Shown piece by piece: positions 29,279 to 38,110 of a DNA stretch of 64,000 nucleotides; position 1 is the first letter of the stretch, and each line of letters begins with the position of its first letter. The notes beneath the pieces were generated by a model. The model had not been told where the DNA came from. It saw only the letters and a program-made list of their open reading frames with translations, and did no database searches. Made by a program: the position numbers and the translations under genes. The DNA is from Xanthomonas indica (GTDB taxonomy: Bacteria > Pseudomonadota > Gammaproteobacteria > Xanthomonadales > Xanthomonadaceae), in contig NZ_CP131914.1 of assembly GCF_040529045.1 (NCBI RefSeq), positions 4,510,501 through 4,574,500 of the forward strand, in the 5' to 3' direction.

Positions 29279-29992
29279 TCAGCGCGGGAACTGCACGTGC
29301 CCGTCGGCGAAGTACACGCCCTTGTCGCCCTGGCTGGGCAGCGCGCCGAGGGTATCGGTGACCACCTGGCCGCGAATGTCGGTGAGGCGGATCTCCAGCA
29401 GTTGCGCGCCCATCTGCTCGCCGACGAAATGGTTGTACGCGGTCTTGGGCAGGCTGACCCAGTCGCCGTTCTTCTTGTATTCGAACTTCACCACCGGATA
29501 GCGGTGGTTGCGCACCTGGATCGCCGCCCAGTACTGCGAGCTGCCCTCCTTGATCCGGTACACCACGTTGCCGGCGACCGGCGCGGCCACCACCTGCCAG
29601 CGGATCGGGATGCGCCCAGCACTGGTGTCGCCGATCGCGGCGAACGCATTGGGCGACAGATCCAGCCCGCAGTCGGCGCCATCCGGATACAGGTCGGTGA
29701 CGTACACGGTGACCGTGCCGCGTGGCCCCTGCACCTGCAGGTAGGCACCGGCCAGTGCCGCCTGGATTCCGCCGTAATTAAGCTGCTTCGGGTTCAGCGC
29801 AGTGATCGTCGCGGTCGGGTCGATGGGATCCAGCAACAACGCGCCCCCGGAATAGCCGGAGCTGGTGTAGGTGGCGGTGCCGCTGCAGACATCGTTCCAG
29901 GCGGCGCTGGCCGGTGCCGCGCCGATCGCCAGGCACAGCGCGGCGAACAGGCCGGCGCCGCGCGCGGCACGGGTGGAGTGGCGTGCTTGCAT
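29279..29992 (-). CDS. Bacterial expansin (EXLX1-like)
   Basis: A 237-residue secreted protein with a signal peptide ending APASAAWND and AGGAG upstream. It is very close to Bacillus EXLX1: the N-terminal double-psi beta-barrel has GTATYTSSGYSGGALLLDP, LNYGGIQAALAGAYL, VYVTDLYPDG and LDLSPNAF (the essential Asp of this last motif is kept). The C-terminal CBM63-like domain has IKEGSSQYWAAIQVRNHRYP and closes with HVQFPR. Expansins loosen cellulose/xyloglucan networks without hydrolysis and occur in xylem-dwelling plant pathogens. It stands alone between a receptor and a VanZ-like gene, as expected for a gene spread by transfer. Confidence 0.95.
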   Translation of the reverse strand: MQARHSTRAARGAGLFAALCLAIGAAPASAAWNDVCSGTATYTSSGYSGGALLLDPIDPTATITALNPKQLNYGGIQAALAGAYLQVQGPRGTVTVYVTDLYPDGADCGLDLSPNAFAAIGDTSAGRIPIRWQVVAAPVAGNVVYRIKEGSSQYWAAIQVRNHRYPVVKFEYKKNGDWVSLPKTAYNHFVGEQMGAQLLEIRLTDIRGQVVTDTLGALPSQGDKGVYFADGHVQFPR

Positions 29993-30147
29993 GCGTGTTC
30001 TCCTGCACAGGCGCGCGGAGTCGCCGCGCGGCGACCGGGCAGCCTGCCCGGCGCCGGCACTCTAGGACGCCGCGCGCCTGCCGCGCCTTGCGCGCGGTCG
30101 GGAATTCCACGACTTGGCCGACGCCGTAGACCGCGCCACCACGTCGC

Positions 30148-30549
30148 TCAGCGACGGCGCAGGTTGCCGCGCTCCAGCCGCCACAGCAGGTCGCGCCACG
30201 GCGTGGCCGCGGTGGCCATGCCCGCCGCCACGCCCAAGGCATCGGCCAATGCATCCAGCGGATCGGCCGCGCGCGTGGTGGTCCACGCCCCTTGCGCGAA
30301 CTCGATGCCCACGCCCAGCGCCAGCAGGCCCAGCGCGGCCCAGCGCCAGGCGCGCGGCCCGGCATAGATCTGCACCGCCGCAGCCGACAGCAGCAGGTAG
30401 GCGATGAAGTGCTCGGCCTTGTCGCTGTCGGGCAGGTCCGACAACTCCGGCGGGTGCGGCATCATGCACACGTAGATCAGCACCACGATGCCCAGCCACC
30501 ACAGCCCCAGCCACAGCCACGGCCAGCGGAAGGCGCGCACTGCCGCCAT
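30148..30549 (-). CDS. VanZ-like membrane protein
   Basis: A 133-residue protein with about four hydrophobic spans and the VanZ-family signature SDKAEHFIAYLLLS followed by GIEFAQGAWTTTRAADPLDALADALG. The function of the family is poorly known (teicoplanin tolerance in VanZ itself, envelope-related elsewhere). Its ATG overlaps the stop of the upstream methyltransferase by one base (TGATG), so the two are translationally coupled. The 155 bp that separate it from the expansin gene hold only GC-rich short palindromes. Confidence 0.85.
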   Translation of the reverse strand: MAAVRAFRWPWLWLGLWWLGIVVLIYVCMMPHPPELSDLPDSDKAEHFIAYLLLSAAAVQIYAGPRAWRWAALGLLALGVGIEFAQGAWTTTRAADPLDALADALGVAAGMATAATPWRDLLWRLERGNLRRR

Positions 30550-31733
30550 CACAGCCGCCAGGTCAGGTCGCCGGACAGGAACGCCGGTGCCAGCGAGACG
30601 TCGCGCTCGAAACCCATCACCTGGAAACGCTCGCCCATCTCGCTGGGCAGGGTCAGCTGCTTCACCTGCTGGCGCAGGCGCAGCCGCGCGGCCTCGTCGC
30701 CGCGCGCCTCGGCCTCGGCCAGCAGCGCGTCGAGACCGTTGCCGAGCAGGAAGCTGGCCTGATTGCAGTACCCGGCCAGGTCGAAGCCGGCGCCGGTGCC
30801 GGCCTCGGCCAGCGCAGTGAAGTCCACCGACGCGGTCAGGTCCTGCAGGCCCGGCCAGCGGTAGGGATCGGCATGCGTGCGATGCCGGTAGAACGCGCGC
30901 AAGGTGCCGTCGTCGCGCTCGGGCAGATAGAACTCGCGGCGCGGATAGCCGTAGTCCACGAACAGCATCGCGCCGCTGCGCAGGCCGCCGGCCACCGCCT
31001 GGATCCAGTACGGCAACTGCGGCAGCAGCTCGGAGCGGTAGCCATCGGCGAACGGCGCCTGCAGATAGCGCTCGATGTGCCGCACCGCCGCCGCCAGCAG
31101 CGGATCGGCCGGCTGTTCGCCACGGCGGAAGCGGCCCTCGCCGTCCAGGGTCACGGTCTCCTCGAACACCTCGCCGTCGCGCAGCGCGAAGCGCGGCGTC
31201 GGCAGGGCGTCGATCACCTCGTTGGCGAACAGCACGCCGTTCCAGTCGTCGTCGAACGGCCGGTCCAGCCACTCCACCAGGTCGAACACCGGCGGGATCA
31301 GCGCACGCGCCAGGCGCTCGCGCTGGCGTTCGCGCAGATCGGCGCTGGGCTCCAGGATCGCGTAGCGCTCGGGCAGCGCATCCAGCGCCAGCAGGCGCTT
31401 GAGCATGACCTCGGCGAAGGCGCCGCTGCCGCCGCCCACTTCCAGCATGCGCGCCTGCGGCCCGAGTTGCTGCAAGACCGGCGCCAGCGCATTGGACACG
31501 GTCGCGGCAAACAACGGCCCCAACTCCGGCGCGGTGACGAAATCGCCCTCCTCGCCGAACTTGCTGCTGCCGGCGCTGTAGTAACCGAGACCTGGCGCGT
31601 ACAGCGCCAGCTCCATGAAGCGCGAGAACGGAATCGCCCCGCCGGCGGCGGCGATCTCGGCGCGCATGTGCGCGGCCAGGCGATCGCTATGGGCCAGTGC
31701 GATGGCATCGGGCGAAGGAAGGTCGGTGGGCAT
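30549..31733 (-). CDS. SAM-dependent methyltransferase, MidA/NDUFAF7 family (COG1565)
   Basis: A 394-residue protein with the family-specific start GGAIPFSRFMELALYAPGLGYY, followed by FGEEGDFVTAPELGPLF and the SAM-binding loop MLEVGGGSGAFAEVML. FANEVIDALPTPRF and MLFVDYGYPRREFY are further conserved stretches. The mitochondrial homologue methylates an arginine of a complex I subunit; the bacterial substrate is unknown. It is divergent from the pteridine reductase gene (54-bp gap). Confidence 0.92.
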   Translation of the reverse strand: MPTDLPSPDAIALAHSDRLAAHMRAEIAAAGGAIPFSRFMELALYAPGLGYYSAGSSKFGEEGDFVTAPELGPLFAATVSNALAPVLQQLGPQARMLEVGGGSGAFAEVMLKRLLALDALPERYAILEPSADLRERQRERLARALIPPVFDLVEWLDRPFDDDWNGVLFANEVIDALPTPRFALRDGEVFEETVTLDGEGRFRRGEQPADPLLAAAVRHIERYLQAPFADGYRSELLPQLPYWIQAVAGGLRSGAMLFVDYGYPRREFYLPERDDGTLRAFYRHRTHADPYRWPGLQDLTASVDFTALAEAGTGAGFDLAGYCNQASFLLGNGLDALLAEAEARGDEAARLRLRQQVKQLTLPSEMGERFQVMGFERDVSLAPAFLSGDLTWRL

Positions 31734-31787
31734 GCGGCGCCGGATTGCGTGGACAATGCACAGCATAGCCGAGCACGGAACCCGTAC

Positions 31788-32522
31788 ATGACCCAGACCA
31801 AAGTCGCCCTGATCACCGGCAGCGCGCGGCGCATCGGCGCCGGCATCGCCCGGCGCCTGCACGCGGCCGGCTACGCTGTCGCCTTGCATGCGCATACCTC
31901 GCAGGCCGAGCTGCAGGCGCTGGCGCAGGAACTGGAGGTTATGCGCGCCGGCAGCACGCTGACCCTGCAGGCCGATCTGCGCGACACCGCGCAGTTACCG
32001 GACCTGGTGGCGCAGTGCGTGGCGCGTTTCGGCCGGCTCGACGCGCTGGTCAACAACGCCTCCAACTTCTATCCCACGCCGTTGCACGAGGCGACGCCGG
32101 CGCAGTGGGACGACCTGTTCGCGGTCAACGCGCGCGCGCCGCTGTTCCTGGCGCAGGCCGCAGCCACGCAACTGCGCCAGCATGGCGGCGCGATCGTCAA
32201 CCTCACCGACCTGCACGCCGAACAACCGCTGCGCGCGCATCCGCTGTACAGCGCGGCCAAGGCCGCCCTGGCGATGCTGACCCGCTCGCTGGCGCTGGAA
32301 CTGGCACCGCAGGTGCGGGTCAACGCCATCGCTCCCGGCGCGATCCTGTGGCCCGACGCGGGCAAGGACGCGGCCGCGCAGCAGGCCCTGCTGGCACGCA
32401 CGCCGCTGGCGCGCACCGGCCAGGTCGAGGAAATCGCCGAGGCCGTGCGCTGGCTGCTCGACGATGCCAGTTTCGTCACCGGGCAGACCGTGCGGGTGGA
32501 CGGCGGGCGCGGGCTGATGTGA
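31788..32522 (+). CDS. Short-chain dehydrogenase, pteridine reductase (PTR1/FolM-like)
   Basis: A 244-residue NADPH-dependent SDR enzyme. The nucleotide loop is VALITGSARRIGAG, with the Arg typical of pteridine reductases. VNNASNFYPTPL and the catalytic TD...YSAAK arrangement follow, with Asp and Tyr 13 residues apart as in PTR1 (most SDRs use Ser-Tyr-Lys). The end is FVTGQTVRVDGGRGLM. It should reduce dihydrobiopterin or dihydrofolate. It converges on folK, a folate-synthesis gene, supporting a pterin role. Confidence 0.9.
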   Translation: MTQTKVALITGSARRIGAGIARRLHAAGYAVALHAHTSQAELQALAQELEVMRAGSTLTLQADLRDTAQLPDLVAQCVARFGRLDALVNNASNFYPTPLHEATPAQWDDLFAVNARAPLFLAQAAATQLRQHGGAIVNLTDLHAEQPLRAHPLYSAAKAALAMLTRSLALELAPQVRVNAIAPGAILWPDAGKDAAAQQALLARTPLARTGQVEEIAEAVRWLLDDASFVTGQTVRVDGGRGLM

Positions 32523-32523
32523 G

Positions 32524-32675
32524 GCCGGGATTGGGGAGTCGGGATTGGGGATTCGCTTCAGGCAGCAGCAACAGCGAGACCTCATCGGGTAAGCGCAGCG
32601 ACGTTTCAAGCGGGCGCTATCGGACCGCTGCAATCCGCTTTTGCGAATCCCCAATCCCGACTCCCCAATCCCGGC
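32524..32675. repeat. Heptad-type long inverted repeat, copy 2 (perfect 33-bp arms)
   Basis: The left arm 32524-32556 and right arm 32643-32675 are exact reverse complements over 33 bp, built from GGGATT-GGGGAGTC-GGGATTGGGGATTC units. An 86-bp central region separates them. The element fills nearly the whole space between the convergent pteridine reductase and folK genes and ends flush against both stop codons, so it could act as a bidirectional transcript-end hairpin. Confidence 0.9.
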
Positions 32676-33163
32676 TACTCAACCAACTCGACCACCTCGA
32701 ACGCCTTGCCATGCTCGGCATGCGCCTGCCATAGCGCGCCCAGGGATTGGCCGCTGACCGGGTCGACGAAGTCGGCGGCGATGTCGGCCAGCGGCTTGAG
32801 GACGAAGGCGTGGCGCAGTTCCGGGCGCGGGATGCGCAACTTGCCGGGTCCCTCGACGATGCGGTCGCCGTAGAACACCACGTCGATGTCCAGGGTGCGG
32901 TCGCTGAAACGCGGGCCGCTGCGGTCGCGGCCATGCGCGTCCTCCAGCGCATGCAGCCAGTCGTCCAGCGGCGCCAGCTCCCAGTCGGTCTGCAGCGCCG
33001 CGGCGTTGTTCAGGAACGCCGGCCCGTCGAAACCGACCGCCGCGGTGCGATAGGTCGGCGACACGGCGATCGCGCCGAACTGCCGGCGCAGCGCCGCGAT
33101 CGCCGCGGCCAGGTGGTGATGCGGGCGCAGATTGCTGCCCAGGCTCAGAAGCACGGTGGTCAT
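32675..33163 (-). CDS. folK: 2-amino-4-hydroxy-6-hydroxymethyldihydropteridine pyrophosphokinase
   Basis: A 162-residue HPPK that transfers pyrophosphate from ATP to 6-hydroxymethyl-7,8-dihydropterin in folate synthesis. Family motifs are LLSLGSNLRPHHHLAAAI, PTYRTAAVGFDGPAFLNNAA and RFSDRTLDIDVVFYG (metal-binding Asp pair), then IPRPELRHAFVLKPLADI. Length is normal. The TAG stop touches the right arm of the inverted repeat. It is divergent from the Anbu gene across 96 bp. Confidence 0.96.
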   Translation of the reverse strand: MTTVLLSLGSNLRPHHHLAAAIAALRRQFGAIAVSPTYRTAAVGFDGPAFLNNAAALQTDWELAPLDDWLHALEDAHGRDRSGPRFSDRTLDIDVVFYGDRIVEGPGKLRIPRPELRHAFVLKPLADIAADFVDPVSGQSLGALWQAHAEHGKAFEVVELVE

Positions 33164-33259
33164 GCGCTATTCGCGCATGCCGCGGCGGCGAGCGTCAACG
33201 GTAGCCAAGCCCGAGCCCCCCGCATAGAATCGGAACGTACCTGGTTTTTCGGCAGCGCC

Positions 33260-34099
33260 ATGACATATTGCGTCGGCATCGAAGTGGACGAAGGCCTGGT
33301 CTTCGCCGCTGACACCCGCACCAACGCCTCGCTGGACGACGTCCGCGTGCACCGCAAGCTGCACGTGTTCGAGTATCCGGGCCAGGCGGTGTTCGCACTG
33401 ATGTCGGCCGGCAACCTGGCGACCACGCAGCTGACCCTCTCGCGCCTGCAGCGCGACGCCGACGATCCCGAGGCGCCGCGCAGTCTGCGCAGCTTCCGTC
33501 ACCTGTTCGAGGTCGCCGAGTACGTCGGCGAGGTGCTGGCCTCCAGCCAGATCAAGCTCTCCGAGCAATCCCAGCACAGCGGCGTCAACGTGCAGTCGAC
33601 GCTGATCCTGGGCGGGCAGATCGCCGGCGAACGGCCCGGGCTGTACATGATCTACCCGCTCGGCAACGCCATCGCCACCTCGCCGGAGACGCCGTACCTG
33701 CAGATCGGCGAATCCAAGTACGGCAAGCCGATCCTGGACCGCATCATCCGCTCGGAGATGCAACTGGAAGACGCCGCGCGCACCGCGCTGGTGTCGCTGG
33801 ACTCGACCATCCGCTCCAACCTGTCGGTGGGCATGCCGATCGACCTGGCGCTGATCCGCCGCAACGACCTGCGCGTGACCGAGCGCATGCGCCTGGAAGC
33901 CGACACCCCGCTGTACGCCGAGATCCACGACACCTGGTCGCGCAAGCTGGAGAACGCCGTGCGCACCCTGCCGCGTTTCCCCTGGGAACCGGCCCTGGCC
34001 GCCGACCCCGACAACGAAACCCGCGACGTCCTGCCGCCCCTGCCCCCCCGCCGCGCCCCCGCCCGCCGCGACCCGGAAGACCAGTCGGCGCAGCAGTGA
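33260..34099 (+). CDS. Anbu, ancestral beta-type proteasome homologue
   Basis: A 279-residue protein starting MTYCVGIEVDEGLVFAADTR. Removal of Met would expose Thr as the N-terminal nucleophile; Asp18 and Lys33 (HRKLHV) complete the proteasome-type site, and ALMSAGNLATTQ is diagnostic of Anbu. Anbu forms open-ring or helical assemblies and its substrates are unknown. In many genomes it sits with alpha-E, transglutaminase-like and ATP-grasp genes; none is adjacent here. The C-terminal 35 residues are Pro/Arg-rich and probably disordered (PPLPPRRAPARRDPED). Confidence 0.93.
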   Translation: MTYCVGIEVDEGLVFAADTRTNASLDDVRVHRKLHVFEYPGQAVFALMSAGNLATTQLTLSRLQRDADDPEAPRSLRSFRHLFEVAEYVGEVLASSQIKLSEQSQHSGVNVQSTLILGGQIAGERPGLYMIYPLGNAIATSPETPYLQIGESKYGKPILDRIIRSEMQLEDAARTALVSLDSTIRSNLSVGMPIDLALIRRNDLRVTERMRLEADTPLYAEIHDTWSRKLENAVRTLPRFPWEPALAADPDNETRDVLPPLPPRRAPARRDPEDQSAQQ

Positions 34100-34100
34100 A

Positions 34101-34296
34101 AGGCTGGGATTCGGGATTCGGGATTCGGGATTGGCAAAAGCGGGTTTTTGGGAACTGACACCGCGCGCTAAGAGCATCGCTACGCTTCGCGCGCGAAGCG
34201 GAGACGGCCGTTGCTGTTACCTCCAACGAATCCCTAATCCCGATTCCCGAATCCCCGCTTCACAACGAATCTCCAATCCCCAATCTCTAATCCCGG
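34101..34296. repeat. Heptad-type inverted repeat, copy 3
   Basis: The left arm at about 34101-34139 has four near-perfect GGGATTC heptads in a row directly after the Anbu stop. Right-arm units (GAATCCC, CAATCCC, TAATCCCG) lie at about 34226-34296. The copy is longer and less regular than copy 2, with extra heptads on the right. It occupies the gap between the convergent Anbu and histidine-kinase genes. Confidence 0.75.
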
Positions 34297-34304
34297 CCCC
34301 TGAC

Positions 34305-35819
34305 TCAGCCACTCTCAAGGGCATGCGCCACGGCGCGGAACACGCGCTGCATTTCCAGCGGCTTGCGCAGGACGTGCACGGCGATGTCGGCGGGAAAGTG
34401 GTCGCGTTCCAGGTGGGTGCCGGTGTCCTCGAGGACGATCGCCGGGCCCTGGTAGCCCAGGTCCTGCAGCGCCAGCAGCAGGCGCACCGCCGACAGCAGG
34501 ATGATGTCGCTGTCGACGATCACCAGGTCCGGCAGGCCGTGCTCCTCGACGTCGCGCAGCGCCGCGGCGCCGTCGGACGCCAGCTGCGGGCGGTAGCCCT
34601 GGCTGGACAGCGCATTGCCCAGCAGCGACAGCCGCGTGGCTTCGCCGTCGACCAGCAGCACGCGCTGGCCCTTGCCCATCGGCAGCGACAGCTCCGGCTC
34701 GGTCGACGGCGCCGGCGTGCGCAGCGGCATCAGCAGTTCGAAGCAGGTGCCCTCGCCCGGCGTGCTGTCCACGCCGATCCGGCCGCCGTAGCTTTCGACG
34801 ATGCGCTTGCAGGAGATCAGGCCCAGGCCGGTGCCGTCCGGCTTGGTGGTGAAGAAGGGGCTGAACAGCCGTGCCTGGATTTCCGCGTCCATGCCCATGC
34901 CGGTGTCGCGGACCAGGATGCGCACCTGCTCGCTGCCGTCGGCGCCGATCGCCGGGCTCGCCGAGAAGCTCAGCTGGCCGCCGTCGGGCATCGCCTGGAT
35001 CGCGTTGAGGCCGAGGTTGAGCAGGCATTGCTGCAGCTCGGTGTAGTTGGCCTCGATCGACAGCGCCGGATCGGCCACGTTCACCTTCAGCGTCACCCGC
35101 TCCGGCAGGCTGCTCTTGAGCAGCATCTGCACCGCCTGGAGCAGTTCGGCGATGCGTACCCGCTCGCTGGGCGTGCGCGAGCCGCGCACGAACGAGAGCA
35201 TCGACTCGGCCATCTCATGGCCGCGCCGGCCGCATTCGGCAATGACGTCGGCCAGATGGCGCAGTTGCGGATCGTCGCTGCGACCGACGATCAGTTCCGG
35301 CACGATCAGCAGCGGCTGCAGGATGTTGCGCAGGTCGTGGCTGAGGCCGGCGGCGAGCAGGGCCAGGCTCTCCAGCCGCTGCGCGCGCATCAGCTCGCGC
35401 TCCACCCGCTGCCGCTCGCGCTCGGTGCGGGCCTCGCGGATCGCCCGCGCCACCGCCGACGGCAGGCGGGTCGGGTTGTGCTTGATGATGTAGTCGTTGG
35501 CGCCGTCGCGCAGCGCCTCCACCGCGGTCTCCTCGCCGATGGTGCCGGAGACGAAGATGAAGGGCACCGCGTTGCCGTCCTCGCGCACCACCCGCAGCGC
35601 CTCGTGCCCGGAGAAACCGGGCATGCTCAGGTCCGACAGCACGATGTCCGGGGCGAACTCGCCAAGCGCTTCGCGCAACGTCGGTTCGCTTTCCACGCGG
35701 CGGAACGTCGCCTCCAGGCCGGCGTCCAGCAACTGGTCGGACAGTAGCTCGGCATCCTCCGGCGAATCCTCGACCATGAGGATCCGGATGGGGCCAAGCC
35801 TGGGGCCGGTGGTGGGCAT
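34305..35819 (-). CDS. Hybrid sensor kinase with REC-HisKA-HATPase-REC layout
   Basis: A 504-residue soluble phosphorelay protein. The N-terminal receiver has phosphoacceptor Asp63 (DIVLSDLSMPG) and Lys113. The kinase core has H-box His161 (GLSHDLRNILQP, NtrB-like), the N-box LNLGLNAIQAM, RDTGMGMD and FTTKPDGTGLGL. The C-terminal receiver keeps LVIVDSDI and LRKPLEM but has VDGE where the acidic pocket normally reads DD, so it may be a weak or regulatory receiver. No membrane span or sensor is present, so input must come from the upstream response regulator or the HK. Only 6 bp separate it from that regulator. Confidence 0.92.
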   Translation of the reverse strand: MPTTGPRLGPIRILMVEDSPEDAELLSDQLLDAGLEATFRRVESEPTLREALGEFAPDIVLSDLSMPGFSGHEALRVVREDGNAVPFIFVSGTIGEETAVEALRDGANDYIIKHNPTRLPSAVARAIREARTERERQRVERELMRAQRLESLALLAAGLSHDLRNILQPLLIVPELIVGRSDDPQLRHLADVIAECGRRGHEMAESMLSFVRGSRTPSERVRIAELLQAVQMLLKSSLPERVTLKVNVADPALSIEANYTELQQCLLNLGLNAIQAMPDGGQLSFSASPAIGADGSEQVRILVRDTGMGMDAEIQARLFSPFFTTKPDGTGLGLISCKRIVESYGGRIGVDSTPGEGTCFELLMPLRTPAPSTEPELSLPMGKGQRVLLVDGEATRLSLLGNALSSQGYRPQLASDGAAALRDVEEHGLPDLVIVDSDIILLSAVRLLLALQDLGYQGPAIVLEDTGTHLERDHFPADIAVHVLRKPLEMQRVFRAVAHALESG

Positions 35820-35825
35820 GCGCGC

Positions 35826-36266
35826 TTACTCTTTGTCCGGCGCCTGGTTGATCAGCGCCCAGAAGGTTCCCAGCGTCTTCACCGCGGTGAAGAACTGGTC
35901 CACGTCCACCGGCTTGACCACGTAGGCGTTGACGCCCAGGTCCCAGCTGCGGGCCAGGTCGCTTTCCTCGCGCGAGGACGACAGGATCACCACCGGCAGG
36001 CGCTTGAGCGACTCGTCGCTGCGCACCAGCTTGAGCACTTCCAGGCCATCCAGGCGCGGCATCTTGATGTCCAGCAGCAGCACCGCCGGCAGGCCTTCCT
36101 CGCGATCGGCGTAGGCGCCGCGGCGCAGCAGGTAGTCCATCGCCTCGACGCCGTCCTCGACGTGCACGATGGGATTGGCCAGACGCGCGTCGCGCAATGC
36201 ATCCACTGCCATCTCGGCATCGGCGGGGCTGTCTTCGGCAAGCAGAATGGTGCGGATGGCGGTCAT
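35826..36266 (-). CDS. Single-domain response regulator, Rcp1-like
   Basis: A 146-residue stand-alone receiver: acidic pocket LLAEDSPADAEM, phosphoacceptor Asp66 (LLLDIKMPRLDG), VVILSSSREESDL and the conserved Lys in AYVVKPVDVDQF. There is no output domain. The long insert after helix 2 (LLRRGAYADREEGLPA) is characteristic of Rcp1-type regulators paired with phytochrome-like kinases. Its start overlaps the stop of the upstream kinase in an ATGA motif, so the two are made together. It probably shuttles phosphate between that kinase and the hybrid kinase downstream. Confidence 0.93.
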   Translation of the reverse strand: MTAIRTILLAEDSPADAEMAVDALRDARLANPIVHVEDGVEAMDYLLRRGAYADREEGLPAVLLLDIKMPRLDGLEVLKLVRSDESLKRLPVVILSSSREESDLARSWDLGVNAYVVKPVDVDQFFTAVKTLGTFWALINQAPDKE

Positions 36267-38110
36267 GCAATGAACTCGGTAGAGGGCGTTTCGGGCGCCG
36301 GGGGCAAGACGAAGTGGAAGGTGGCGCCCTGGTCGGGGGCGGACTCGGCCCAGATATGGCCGCCGTGGCGGGCCAGCACGCGGCGCACGCTGGCCAGGCC
36401 GATGCCGGTACCGGAGTACTCGCTGGCCTTGTGCAGGCGCTGGAACACGCCGAACAGCTTGGCCGCGTAGGTCATGTCGAAGCCGGCGCCATTATCGCGC
36501 ACGCTGAAGTGATGGCTGCCGTCCGGCTGCACCTGGTAGCCGACCTCGATCTGCGCGACCTCGCGCTTGGCGCTGTACTTGACCGCATTGCCGAGCAGGT
36601 TCAGCCACAGCTGGCGCATCATGTTCTCGTCGGCGACCAGGATCGGCAGCGGGGCGATGCTCCATTCGATGCGGTGGCCGCTGCCGCCGTGGTCGGACTG
36701 GTAATTGGCGTCGAGCACCGAGCGCGTCTCCGCCACCAGCGACTGCATGTCCACCGCCTGCAGGCGCAGCGCGCTGCGGCCCAGGCGCGAGTACACCAGC
36801 AGGTCGTCGATCAGCGAGGCCATGCGCCGCGCCGAGGTGCCGATCACCTCGAGATAGTGCCGGCTCTTCTCGTCGGCGCCGTCGCCCAGGTGGCGGGCGA
36901 GCTTGTCGGCGAAGCCGGCGACATGGCGCAGCGGCGCACGCAGATCGTGCGAGACCGAGTAGCTGAACGCCTCCAGCTCGCGATTGACCTCCGACACCTG
37001 CTCGACCTTGCCCTCCAGTTGCCGGTTCAGCTCCTGGATGCGCTGTTGCGCCGTCTTCTGCAGGGTGATGTCGCTGACCGTCATCAAGACCACTTCATCC
37101 TCGCTGTCCGGCAGCGGCATGCGCCGCGCATTCAGCAGCATGGTCCTTGGTACCCCGTCCGCGCCGAGTTGTTCGTGCTCGAAATCCCACAATTCGCGTC
37201 CGCGCAGCAGCACGTCGGCCAGCCGCTGGACGATGATCGGGTCCTGCCAGACGCCGTGGCCCACATCGGCCAGCATCTTCGGCGGATCGGCCAGGTCCAT
37301 TCCGTACAGTTCGGCGAAGGCGGTGTTGTGCATCAGCATCCGCTGCCCGTTGTCGAGCAGCACGATCGGCTCGCGCACGGTCTGCAGTACCGCCGCGGCG
37401 CGGCCGTTGGCGCGCAGCATGTGGCGCTCGGCATCCAGGCGCCGGCCGATCTGCCGCTGCAACAGCCAGATCACCAGGCCCAGCAGCAGCAACTGCACCA
37501 CCAGCGAGGCCCAGCTGACCATCGAGGCGACCATGCGACGCTGTTCGGCGTCGGCGGTGCGCTCGGTCAACAGTTCGTCCTCGCGGCGCTGCAGTTCGGC
37601 AATCAGGCCGCGCACCGGATTGTCGGCGGTCATGTCCTGGATCAGCGCGCGGATCCGCTCCGGATCGCGTGTCTGCGCGATCCGCTCGGCGATCAGACCG
37701 CGCCGTTCCAGCGTGCTCTGCAGACGGCCGATGCGGATCTGCTGGTCGGGGTTGTCGCGGGTCAGCTCGGCCAGGTGGGCGATGGACGGCTGCAACGACG
37801 CGCGCGCGTCCTTGAGGCGCGCGGTCAGGATCGGCGACTGCACGCCATGCGACATCGCCATCGCCGCCGACTCCATGTCGCGCATGTCCGCCTCCATCGC
37901 GTTCAGCGTGGCGGTCACCTCCTGGCTGTGGCCGACCCAGTCGGCGGCGCGCAGGGTGCTGGCATTCATCTGCCGCAGCAGCAGCGAGGGCAGGATGACG
38001 ATCAGAACAACGGCCAGGGCCAGCAGCGGCAGGCGCCAGCGGTCCCAAGCATCGTGTTTGGCGATGGTCTGCATAGCGGGTGCGTCAGAAGGAGGAACGG
38101 CTGCGGCCAT
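36263..38110 (-). CDS. Membrane-bound PAS histidine kinase
   Basis: A 615-residue kinase. A first membrane span (LPLLALAVVLIVILPSLLL, about residues 28-46) and a second (LVVQLLLLGLVIWLL, about 208-222) bracket a roughly 160-residue helical periplasmic sensor of CHASE3-like character. A PAS domain (VREPIVLLDNGQRMLMHNTAF) is followed by a coiled coil, then the H-box FSYSVSHDLRAPLRHVAGF typical of phytochrome-like kinases, then LLGNAVKYS, RDNGAGFDM and YSGTGIGLASVRRV. Start at 38110 or Met13 (38074); neither has a clear Shine-Dalgarno. It begins the three-gene phosphorelay. Confidence 0.92.
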   Translation of the reverse strand: MAAAVPPSDAPAMQTIAKHDAWDRWRLPLLALAVVLIVILPSLLLRQMNASTLRAADWVGHSQEVTATLNAMEADMRDMESAAMAMSHGVQSPILTARLKDARASLQPSIAHLAELTRDNPDQQIRIGRLQSTLERRGLIAERIAQTRDPERIRALIQDMTADNPVRGLIAELQRREDELLTERTADAEQRRMVASMVSWASLVVQLLLLGLVIWLLQRQIGRRLDAERHMLRANGRAAAVLQTVREPIVLLDNGQRMLMHNTAFAELYGMDLADPPKMLADVGHGVWQDPIIVQRLADVLLRGRELWDFEHEQLGADGVPRTMLLNARRMPLPDSEDEVVLMTVSDITLQKTAQQRIQELNRQLEGKVEQVSEVNRELEAFSYSVSHDLRAPLRHVAGFADKLARHLGDGADEKSRHYLEVIGTSARRMASLIDDLLVYSRLGRSALRLQAVDMQSLVAETRSVLDANYQSDHGGSGHRIEWSIAPLPILVADENMMRQLWLNLLGNAVKYSAKREVAQIEVGYQVQPDGSHHFSVRDNGAGFDMTYAAKLFGVFQRLHKASEYSGTGIGLASVRRVLARHGGHIWAESAPDQGATFHFVLPPAPETPSTEFIA

